In this document: positions 1 through 4,895 of the stretch, piece by piece
Position numbering within the stretch: position 1 is the stretch's first letter
Layout of the letters: the number at the start of each line of letters is the position of its first letter
Origin: JAFALX01 sp050734185
GTDB taxonomy: Bacteria; Chloroflexota; Dormibacteria; Aeolococcales; Aeolococcaceae
Length of the DNA stretch: 8,161 nt
NCBI GenBank assembly: GCA_050734185.1
Contig: JBOHUE010000083.1
Coordinates: forward strand, 1 to 8,161
Direction: 5' to 3'
Notes under the pieces: generated by a model
What the model was told of the DNA's origin: nothing
Database searches by the model: none
Seen by the model: the letters and a program-made list of their open reading frames with translations, nothing else
Made by a program: the position numbers and the translations under genes

Positions 1-1035
1 CACCCGATCCGTTTGACCGGACAGGACACCGCGCGCGGCACGTTCAGCCAGCGCCACCTCGCATTTCACGACGAGCGCAGCGGCGAGGAATGGATCCCGA
101 TGCAGCACCTGCGCGACGTGCAGGCGACCTTCGAGGTGCACAACAGCCCGTTGAGCGAGGTCAGCACACTCGGATTCGAGTACGGCTACAGCGCCGCCGA
201 TCCGCAGACGTTCGTCATCTGGGAGGCGCAGTACGGCGACTTCGTCAACGGCGCCGAGGTGATCGTCGATCAGTTCGTCGTCTCGGCACGCGCCAAGTGG
301 GGCCAGCGCTCCCGGCTGACGCTGCTGCTGCCGCACGGGTACGAGGGCAGCGGGCCGGAGCACTCCAGCGCTCGCATCGAGCGGTTCCTGCAGCTGAGCG
401 CCGGGGGCAACATGCGCGTCGCCAACTGCTCGACGGCGGCGCAGTACTTCCACCTGCTGCGCAACCAGGGACTGTCGAGCGACCCGCGCCCGCTCGTGAT
501 CTTCACGCCCAAGTCTCTGCTTCGACTGCAGGAATCCGCCGCGTCGCTCACGGAGCTCAGCGAGGGCGGGTTCCACACCGTGATCGACGACCCGACCACC
601 GTGGATCGTCCGAACGATGTGACGACGCTGCTGCTGTGCTCCGGTCGTGTCTACTACGACCTGGTCATGCACTCCATGCGCCCGCGCGCGACGGACATGG
701 CCATCGCGCGAGTCGAGCTGCTGCACCCGCTGCCCATCGACGACATCGTGCGGTTGGTCGAGCGCTATCCCAAGCTCGAGCATGTGTACTGGGTGCAGGA
801 GGAGCCGGCCAACATGGGCGCCTGGACACACGTCGAGGAGGCGATCGCGTTGCAGCGACCGCTGCACGTGCACTGGGACTACATCGGCCGGCCGCGGCGC
901 GCCAGCCCGTCCGAGGGGTACGCGGGCTCGCACAGGTTGGAGCAGGAGCGCATCATCACCGACGCGCTGGCGACATCCGCGGCACTGCGCGAGTTCGCGC
1001 TCCCCACACCCGCCGCTCACGACGGGAGCGAGTGA
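1..1035 (+). CDS. sucA: 2-oxoglutarate dehydrogenase E1 component, C-terminal part (5' end outside window)
   Basis: This is the thiamine-diphosphate-dependent E1 subunit that decarboxylates 2-oxoglutarate in the TCA cycle. The reading frame is open from base 1 and ends at TGA 1033-1035, leaving 344 visible codons; the N-terminal domains lie upstream. Visible E1o hallmarks, in order, are GQDTARGTFSQRH near the left edge, FEYGYSAADP, IWEAQYGDF, LLPHGYEGSGPEHSSARIER, FTPKSLLR, CSGRVYYDL, the QEEPANMGAW motif and the C-terminal GRPRRASPSEGY. These match the transketolase-like pyrimidine-binding and C-terminal regions of SucA/Kgd proteins. Many actinobacterial homologues carry a fused acyltransferase (E2-like) domain at the N-terminus, and this fragment cannot show whether that is so here. 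The gene overlaps the E3 gene by 4 nt, which supports one complex. The E1 family assignment is secure; fused versus unfused form is unknown. Confidence 0.93.
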   Translation, partial: HPIRLTGQDTARGTFSQRHLAFHDERSGEEWIPMQHLRDVQATFEVHNSPLSEVSTLGFEYGYSAADPQTFVIWEAQYGDFVNGAEVIVDQFVVSARAKWGQRSRLTLLLPHGYEGSGPEHSSARIERFLQLSAGGNMRVANCSTAAQYFHLLRNQGLSSDPRPLVIFTPKSLLRLQESAASLTELSEGGFHTVIDDPTTVDRPNDVTTLLLCSGRVYYDLVMHSMRPRATDMAIARVELLHPLPIDDIVRLVERYPKLEHVYWVQEEPANMGAWTHVEEAIALQRPLHVHWDYIGRPRRASPSEGYAGSHRLEQERIITDALATSAALREFALPTPAAHDGSE

Positions 1036-2399
1036 CCGAGCGAGTCGTCGTGCTCGGCGGTGGACCGGCCGGCGATGTTGCGGCACTGCGCGCGGCGCAG
1101 CTCGGCGCGGACACCACGCTCATCGAACGGGCCGAGCTCGGCGGCACGTGCCTCAACTGGGGGTGCATCCCCACCAAGTCGCTGCTCGCCGGCGCTGACC
1201 TTCTACGCAAGATCCGCAACGCCGCGGACTTCGGCATTCGCGTCTCCGAGCCGGAAATCGACTTCCCACGCATGATGGCGCGGAAGGAGGAGAACGTCCT
1301 CGCCATGCGCAACGGTGTGGCCGCGGCGTGCAAGCGCCGCAAGGTGCGCGTCGTGCAGGCGCAGGGTGTGGTCGAGCGCGACGCCGTTGCCGCCGGTGGC
1401 GAGCGCTTTCCGTTCGATCAGCTGATCGTGTGCGTCGGCACCGAGCCGTCCGGCCTCCCCGGGATCGACATGGAGCATCCCGCCGTCGTCACGTCGAACG
1501 GCATCCTGCGACTCGAGCGCATTCCCAAGCGGGTGCTCGTGATCGGGGGCGGCGTCGTTGGCTGCGAGTTCGCCAGCCTCTTTGTTGCGCTGGGCGTGTC
1601 CGTCGATGTCGTCGAGGTGCTGCCGCAGATCCTCGCGGGTGTGGATCCGCGGATCGTCCAGCAGTTCCGCCGCCGCGTGGAGAAGGAGGGCATCACCTTC
1701 CACACCGGCCGCAAGGTCGACACCATGGACTACACGGCGCACAGCGCCACCGCACACCTGGACGACGGCACCGCCATCAAGGCCGACTGTGTTCTCGTCT
1801 CGGTGGGCCGCCGAGCGCAGACCCGCGGCATCGGCCTCGAGGAGGCCGGGGTGGAGATCGACAAACAGGACCACGTCGTCGTCGACGACCTGCTGCGCAC
1901 CGCGAACCCACGCATCTGGGGCGCCGGCGACTGCATCGGCGGGCTGCAGCTGGCTCACCTGGGCAGCGCCGAGGGTGGCCGCGCCGCGGAGAATGCGCTG
2001 CAGCACAACGTGACGGCGATGGACCGCACCGTCGTTCCCTCGTGCATCTACACCCATCCCGAAATTGCCATGGTCGGCTATAACACCGAGACCGCAAAGG
2101 CGCAGGGCATCGACGTGAAGCTGGGCCAGGCACGCTACCTGGGCAACGGCAAGGCGCTGGGCGAGGGCGAGCCCGACGGTGTCGCCCAGCTCTTCGCGGA
2201 TGCTCGGACCGACCTGATCGTCGGCGCCACGGTGATGGGTGCTCACGCGGTCGAGATCATCCACGAGGTCGCGGTGGCGATCAGCGACGGCTTGACGATG
2301 GACGATCTCGGCGCCGTCATCCACGCGCATCCGACGGTCAGCGAGCTGATCATGGACGCTTCGGAACAGGGCGAGGGAACGGCTCCCTACCTCAGCTGA
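1032..2399 (+). CDS. lpdA: dihydrolipoyl dehydrogenase (E3)
   Basis: This is the FAD-dependent E3 subunit that reoxidises dihydrolipoamide on the acyltransferase and reduces NAD+. The product is 455 residues, close to the usual family length. The N-terminal FAD site is GGGPAG (residues 9-14). The redox disulfide is C40/C45 in GGTCLNWGCIPTK, the NAD-binding turn is GGGVVG (172-177), the second FAD contact is GAGD (297-300), and the C-terminal dimerisation domain carries the catalytic H433-x4-E438 in HAHPTVSE. The GTG at 1032 is chosen because it puts the FAD motif at the normal distance from the N-terminus and forms a GTGA overlap with the E1 stop, so translation is probably coupled. The frame stays open upstream to about base 90, but that stretch is arginine-rich and antiparalogous to E1 coding sequence, not protein-like. 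A GGGAG lies only 3 nt before the start. The 3' end overlaps the convergent gene by 8 nt. Confidence 0.95.
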   Translation: MTERVVVLGGGPAGDVAALRAAQLGADTTLIERAELGGTCLNWGCIPTKSLLAGADLLRKIRNAADFGIRVSEPEIDFPRMMARKEENVLAMRNGVAAACKRRKVRVVQAQGVVERDAVAAGGERFPFDQLIVCVGTEPSGLPGIDMEHPAVVTSNGILRLERIPKRVLVIGGGVVGCEFASLFVALGVSVDVVEVLPQILAGVDPRIVQQFRRRVEKEGITFHTGRKVDTMDYTAHSATAHLDDGTAIKADCVLVSVGRRAQTRGIGLEEAGVEIDKQDHVVVDDLLRTANPRIWGAGDCIGGLQLAHLGSAEGGRAAENALQHNVTAMDRTVVPSCIYTHPEIAMVGYNTETAKAQGIDVKLGQARYLGNGKALGEGEPDGVAQLFADARTDLIVGATVMGAHAVEIIHEVAVAISDGLTMDDLGAVIHAHPTVSELIMDASEQGEGTAPYLS

Positions 2400-2811
2400 C
2401 CTCGCGCTTCAGAGACTCCGCGTGACGCCGGAAGCGGCGATAGCCGAGCAGCCGCCGCACCGTCACGAGCTCCGCGATCGTCGCGGACAGCGTCAGGGCG
2501 GCCAGCACCAGGAGCGCGATGCCCAGCCATCTGGGACTCAGGACGGTGAGCGTCACGCCACCACTCGTGAGCAGCGCGGTGGCGGTGAGAAACACAGCCG
2601 CCGAGAACAACCGCCACCCCAATGACGCGGCGTAGCGCAGTCGCACGGCAGCCTCTCGGGCGTTGATGTACCCCGGCGACTCCGCGCGTGGCGCGCCGCC
2701 GCCCTGTGCCTGGCCCGCCGACTGCGCGCCGCGCCGAGCGGTCGCCATGCGCCACATGAACATGCTGGCGGCGATCCGGACGATCGCCCGGAGCAGCATG
2801 GTCCAGGGCAT
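2392..2811 (-). CDS. small two-helix membrane protein of unknown function
   Basis: I do not recognise a family for this 139-residue protein. An N-terminal amphipathic, basic stretch (residues 1-27) is followed by a Gly/Ala/Gln-rich flexible segment (28-45). Two hydrophobic helices follow at about 66-84 and 93-117, and the tail (118-139) is strongly basic. That suggests a hairpin membrane protein with both ends in the cytoplasm. It is convergent with the E3 gene, overlapping its last 8 nt, and divergent from the RAM-domain gene 51 nt away. The ATG at 2811 has no Shine-Dalgarno sequence but has a TAGCAT hexamer six bases upstream, fitting a leaderless message. Internal ATGs (residues 5, 17, 19, 22) are alternative starts. 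Reality as a gene is supported by a continuous hydrophobic pattern and the lack of any competing plus-strand gene over most of it; the role is unknown. Confidence 0.7.
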   Translation of the reverse strand: MPWTMLLRAIVRIAASMFMWRMATARRGAQSAGQAQGGGAPRAESPGYINAREAAVRLRYAASLGWRLFSAAVFLTATALLTSGGVTLTVLSPRWLGIALLVLAALTLSATIAELVTVRRLLGYRRFRRHAESLKREVS

Positions 2812-2817
2812 AAGCCC

Positions 2818-2823
2818 ATGCTA
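2818..2823 (-). promoter_or_regulatory. candidate -10 element (TAGCAT) for a leaderless message
   Basis: On the minus strand TAGCAT fits the actinobacterial -10 pattern TANNNT and ends six bases before the ATG at 2811, so transcription would start at or next to the start codon. No convincing -35 is visible. It overlaps the plus-strand hexamer TACGCT (2822-2827), which could serve as the -10 of the divergent RAM-domain gene. Confidence 0.4.
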
Positions 2824-2827
2824 CGCT
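2822..2827 (+). promoter_or_regulatory. weak candidate -10 element (TACGCT) for the RAM-domain gene
   Basis: TACGCT fits TANNNT and is preceded by TGC, an extended -10 context. A start about seven bases downstream would give a leader of roughly 30 nt containing the Shine-Dalgarno at 2849-2855. No -35 match is evident, so this is tentative. Confidence 0.22.
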
Positions 2828-2848
2828 CGGTTGCCGGCAGACGAGTTC

Positions 2849-2855
2849 GGAGAGG
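2849..2855 (+). promoter_or_regulatory. ribosome binding site GGAGAGG deciding the start of the RAM-domain gene
   Basis: GGAGAGG sits seven bases before the ATG at 2863. It decides against the in-frame ATG at 2818, which has no ribosome binding site and would add 15 basic residues not expected at the N-terminus of this domain. Confidence 0.75.
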
Positions 2856-2862
2856 CAGCAAC

Positions 2863-3099
2863 ATGGTCCGTGCGTACGTACTGATCACGGCGACGGCGGG
2901 ACAAGCACTCGAGGTGGTGCGCCAGTTGCAGCACCAGCCCGGCGTGACCGGCGCCGACGCCATCACCGGGGAATTCGACGTCATCGCTCAGGTGCACGCG
3001 GACGATGTTCCTGGCATCGGCCGCGTGATCGTGGAGCAGGTGCAATCGGCCGAGGGTGTGTTCAAGACGATCACGTGCCTCGCTGTGTCCGAAAGCTGA
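2863..3099 (+). CDS. stand-alone Lrp/AsnC ligand-binding (RAM) domain protein
   Basis: This 78-residue protein is essentially one RAM domain, the effector-sensing, oligomerising half of Lrp/AsnC regulators, with a beta-alpha-beta-beta-alpha-beta layout. The opening strand is VRAYVLITA (2-10), the first helix spans about 13-25, the turn ITGEFDVIAQV (34-44) corresponds to the ligand-pocket G-x-[FY]-D region, the second helix runs about 48-62, and the last strand is TITCLAV (69-75). No helix-turn-helix is present and none could be encoded upstream. Family knowledge: stand-alone RAM proteins are common in actinobacteria and archaea; some bind amino acids and form ring oligomers or mix with full-length Lrp proteins. 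Any ligand here is unknown. The start is set by the strong ribosome binding site. The next gene overlaps or follows immediately, so the two are probably co-transcribed. Confidence 0.88.
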   Translation: MVRAYVLITATAGQALEVVRQLQHQPGVTGADAITGEFDVIAQVHADDVPGIGRVIVEQVQSAEGVFKTITCLAVSES

Positions 3100-3952
3100 G
3101 CCCCGGGCGGCAGGGGTCGCGCGCCTGAGCGCACTGTCCGGCCTCTTCGCTCGCGCCTTTGCTCGCATCCGGGCGAGCGCACGGCTGCGCCGCTCCCTCG
3201 CGTTCTGGTCGGTGGTGGGACTGGCGCTGGGCGAGGGATTCACCATCGGCATCGCCGTTGTGCACGGGTCCGGGGTTCTCGTCCCCGCGATGCTCGGCAC
3301 GTTGGTGTGGTGGCTCATCGTCATGGTGTTCGTCGTGGGCGGCGCCGCGTGGCTCGACACGCCCGACGGGCAGCAGCTCGACCACTACGGCATACCCAAC
3401 GGCCTCAGCGCGATCCGGACGTGGATGTGCGTCCCGCTGTTCTACGACGCAATCTTCACCCTCCCGGGGCGGCTCGCTCTCATTCTCTGGGCCGGGGTCG
3501 CCGGTGCTGTGGGACTGCTCGACGTCGTCGACGGCTTCCTCGCGCGCCGGATCGGCCCGGTGTCGGTGCTGGGCAAGGCCATCGATCCGTTCGGTGACGC
3601 GCTCTTCTTGGTTACGGCCGCCATTGGCAGTTACCTCCTCGGCATGTGGCCGCTGTGGTTGATGGCGTTCGTGATCTTTCGCTACGCGGGGCCACTGCTC
3701 CTGACGCCGATCGTGTTGCTCACCGGCCGGCGTCCGGAGCTCGTGCACACCGTATGGGGGCGGCGCAACACCCTGCTGACCGGTGTCGTGCTCTTCACGC
3801 TGTACTGGGTGCGTATCGCCGACGGCCCGGTGTGGCTGGCCGCGCTCTTCGCAGCGATCCCGACGCTCGTGCCGACCGCGATTCTCCACTTCGTCCAGTT
3901 GGCACGACGCACGTTCTCCGCGCCCGTGGTGCAGCCAGGCCGCGCCGCCTGA
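3056..3952 (+). CDS. CDP-alcohol phosphatidyltransferase family membrane protein
   Basis: This integral membrane enzyme transfers a phosphatidyl or related phosphoalcohol group from a CDP-alcohol to an acceptor. The full signature D-x2-DG-x2-AR-x8-G-x3-D-x3-D is present: D156, D159-G160, A163-R164, G173, D177 and D181 (numbered from the GTG at 3056), giving two-metal binding and the catalytic aspartate. PNGLSAIR (114-121) resembles the stretch before the first core helix in PgsA-type enzymes. About six to eight hydrophobic helices are visible, two of them (about 50-70 and 78-98) before the catalytic core. The substrate cannot be read from the sequence; PgsA, phosphatidylinositol phosphate synthase and other relatives are all possible. 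The start is uncertain. GTG 3056 overlaps the RAM gene by 44 nt without a good ribosome binding site; the next standard start, GTG 3212, would cut into the first helix; and a CTG at 3125 follows a CAGGGG. It ends 3 nt from the convergent immunity gene. Confidence 0.88.
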   Translation: MCSRRSRASLCPKAEPRAAGVARLSALSGLFARAFARIRASARLRRSLAFWSVVGLALGEGFTIGIAVVHGSGVLVPAMLGTLVWWLIVMVFVVGGAAWLDTPDGQQLDHYGIPNGLSAIRTWMCVPLFYDAIFTLPGRLALILWAGVAGAVGLLDVVDGFLARRIGPVSVLGKAIDPFGDALFLVTAAIGSYLLGMWPLWLMAFVIFRYAGPLLLTPIVLLTGRRPELVHTVWGRRNTLLTGVVLFTLYWVRIADGPVWLAALFAAIPTLVPTAILHFVQLARRTFSAPVVQPGRAA

Positions 3953-3955
3953 TGT

Positions 3956-4300
3956 TCATGCACGCGCCGGCGGCTGCAGCAGCGCGCGAACGCGCTGCAA
4001 CCACGCTCGGTTGCTGAGCTCGTCCACCTGCGGGACGTAGTTGCACTCGAACCCGTCATAGAGGAGGCGCCCCAGAGCTGGGTCGTCGAGGTCCAGGGCG
4101 AGAACGCGGTCGAGTTCCGCCGCGGTCTTTGCGGCGCCTGCCGCGGGCGCGTCGCGTACAAAGGCCGCGACGGCTGCAGTGCTGGACCCGTACTCCTCTT
4201 GCCAGTCCTGGTGAAAGTACCCGCCGAAGAATCGTGCGAGCGCGGGAAAGTCATGCTCTGCTCTGGCTGCCGCGTCGATGACGTCACTACTGCTGTTCAC
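3956..4300 (-). CDS. CdiI-family immunity protein for the adjacent RNase A-like toxin
   Basis: This 114-residue protein resembles the CdiI_2 type of contact-dependent growth inhibition immunity proteins. The recognisable block is FFGGYFHQDW (residues 24-33), followed by an acidic, helical middle (about 41-70) and the closing pattern LLYDGFECNYVP (79-90) with RAWLQRVRALL (98-108). That order, and the length, fit the family as I know it. Members bind their cognate toxin in the cytoplasm and block its active site. The gene begins at GTG 4300, inside the last codons of the toxin gene (14-nt overlap), with an AGGAGG four bases upstream, so it should be translated efficiently and coupled to the toxin. 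Direct adjacency to an RNase A-like domain strongly supports the pairing. It has no signal peptide or membrane segment. Function as immunity is inferred, not shown. Confidence 0.85.
   Translation of the reverse strand: MNSSSDVIDAAARAEHDFPALARFFGGYFHQDWQEEYGSSTAAVAAFVRDAPAAGAAKTAAELDRVLALDLDDPALGRLLYDGFECNYVPQVDELSNRAWLQRVRALLQPPARA
3979..3998. terminator. perfect 8-bp stem with 4-nt loop; possible terminator
   Basis: GCAGCGCG (3979-3986) and CGCGCTGC (3991-3998) are perfect reverse complements around CGAA, which reads TTCG on the minus strand. It lies 27 bases after the phosphatidyltransferase stop and inside the last codons of the immunity gene. There is no T-run on either side, so a classical intrinsic terminator is not supported; it could stabilise a 3' end or be chance in GC-rich coding sequence. 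Confidence 0.3.
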
Positions 4301-4781
4301 CTGGCCTCCTCTGTTTCGATGTGCGGGCGCGCTGCGGCGCGCGCGTCGGGTATGCCGTGAGCACGGTGTAGCCTCCGGACAGGTCGCCGTCGTGGCGCAA
4401 CACGATGCGCACGGCGGTGACCGGTCTGGCGACGGTGACTCCTTTCGAGATGTCGTCCCACGTCAGGCAGCGACCGATGACTCGGCCCATGTCGAGCACG
4501 CATGTGTAGGGCATTTCGACCTCGGGCCCCGCGAGCCACTCACGGATGTCGCCGTTGTGGGACCACACTGCGCGCTGGACGCACTCCTGCGCGATTGCGC
4601 GGTTGCTGAAGCGACCGTCTGCGGCGATGCCCTGGCGCAGGATGCGCTTGAACTCCTCGCCGGGAGGGACGTCGACGTGGCGCCGGATTGTGTGGCCGCC
4701 GTGCTGCTCGTAGACGCCGATATCCTCGACCGGCAGCCGGTCGGGATCGGGAACCGGGGGCTCGGGTCCACCGATGTGCAT
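4287..4781 (-). CDS. compact bacterial RNase A-like (CdiA-CT type) toxin, solitary
   Basis: This 164-residue protein is almost entirely the bacterial RNase A domain known from the C-termini of CdiA and other polymorphic toxins, which degrade RNA in a target cell. The domain starts with HGGHTIRRHV (27-36; H30 is the likely catalytic histidine), continues through an R-x2-L helix (R46), FSNRAIAQECVQRAV (58-72), IREWLAG (79-85), the GRVIGR turn (99-104) and the strand AVRIVLRHD, and closes with GGYTVLTAYPT (136-146). Its T142-x-Y144 matches, from memory, the Thr and Tyr reported as active-site residues in the Yersinia kristensenii CdiA-CT. A proline-rich 26-residue lead resembles the linker before such domains. 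No signal peptide, PAAR, Rhs or haemagglutinin repeats exist. ATG 4781 is preferred because GGAG lies five bases upstream; ATG 4850 is an alternative. The immunity gene overlaps its 3' end. RNase activity and delivery are inferred. Confidence 0.85.
   Translation of the reverse strand: MHIGGPEPPVPDPDRLPVEDIGVYEQHGGHTIRRHVDVPPGEEFKRILRQGIAADGRFSNRAIAQECVQRAVWSHNGDIREWLAGPEVEMPYTCVLDMGRVIGRCLTWDDISKGVTVARPVTAVRIVLRHDGDLSGGYTVLTAYPTRAPQRARTSKQRRPGEQQ
4305..4310 (-). promoter_or_regulatory. ribosome binding site AGGAGG of the immunity gene
   Basis: A consensus AGGAGG on the minus strand lies within the toxin coding sequence, four bases before the GTG at 4300. It is the best Shine-Dalgarno in the window and supports both the GTG start and strong immunity expression. 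Confidence 0.75.
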
Positions 4782-4786
4782 CGCTT

Positions 4787-4790
4787 CTCC
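4787..4790 (-). promoter_or_regulatory. ribosome binding site GGAG(AAG) of the toxin gene
   Basis: On the minus strand GGAGAAG precedes the ATG at 4781, with five bases between the GGAG core and the start. This favours the short 164-residue form over the upstream ATG at 4850, whose nearest purine run (AGGAAA) is about ten bases away. Confidence 0.5.
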
Positions 4791-4841
4791 GTAACGGCCC
4801 TGGCTGGACGGTGTGGGCCTGCGCCCACTGTGTGCGCGCGT

Positions 4842-4880
4842 CGCGGACATGCCACGGACGTTTCCTGACGCGTGTCCGCG
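4842..4880. repeat. inverted repeat in the divergent toxin/tdh promoter region
   Basis: CGCGGACA (4842-4849) and TGTCCGCG (4873-4880) are perfect 8-bp inverted arms separated by 23 bases. The spacing between arm centres is about three helical turns. The right arm ends two bases before the putative -10 of tdh, and the left arm lies upstream of the toxin start. This placement fits an operator for a dimeric or tetrameric regulator, but chance occurrence in GC-rich DNA is possible. Confidence 0.35.
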
Positions 4881-4882
4881 GC

Positions 4883-4888
4883 CATACT
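4883..4888 (+). promoter_or_regulatory. candidate -10 element (CATACT) for leaderless tdh
   Basis: CATACT matches TATAAT at four of six positions and ends seven bases before the GTG at 4896. There is no Shine-Dalgarno before that GTG. A message starting at the GTG would be leaderless. TTTCCT (4861-4866, 16-base spacer) is only a poor -35 match. Confidence 0.4.
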
Positions 4889-4895
4889 CCTTGCA

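Noticed and set aside
90..1031. Upstream extension of the dihydrolipoyl dehydrogenase frame to about base 90 (would make a 769-residue protein).
   Set aside because: The extension is a low-complexity Arg/Ala-rich reading of E1 coding sequence in another frame; the FAD motif belongs within ten residues of the N-terminus, which the GTG at 1032 provides.
1203..2330. Long minus-strand open frame (375 codons) opposite the E3 gene.
   Set aside because: Antisense shadow of a well-supported GC-rich gene; composition is His/Asp/Arg-rich with no domain pattern.
2818..2862. Upstream ATG at 2818 for the RAM-domain protein.
   Set aside because: It overlaps the putative promoter, lacks a ribosome binding site, and adds a basic tail absent from the domain; GGAGAGG points to ATG 2863.
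3071..3889. Minus-strand open frame of 272 codons opposite the phosphatidyltransferase.
   Set aside because: Very rich in charged residues with no hydrophobic core; a shadow of the plus-strand membrane protein.
4278..4868. Plus-strand open frame of 196 codons opposite the toxin gene.
   Set aside because: The minus strand reads as a recognisable RNase A-like domain with a ribosome binding site and an overlapping partner; the plus-strand product has no recognisable motifs.
4872..4895. Upstream GTG at 4872 for threonine dehydrogenase.
   Set aside because: It would add eight residues and shift the zinc ligands away from the E. coli Tdh numbering that GTG 4896 reproduces exactly.
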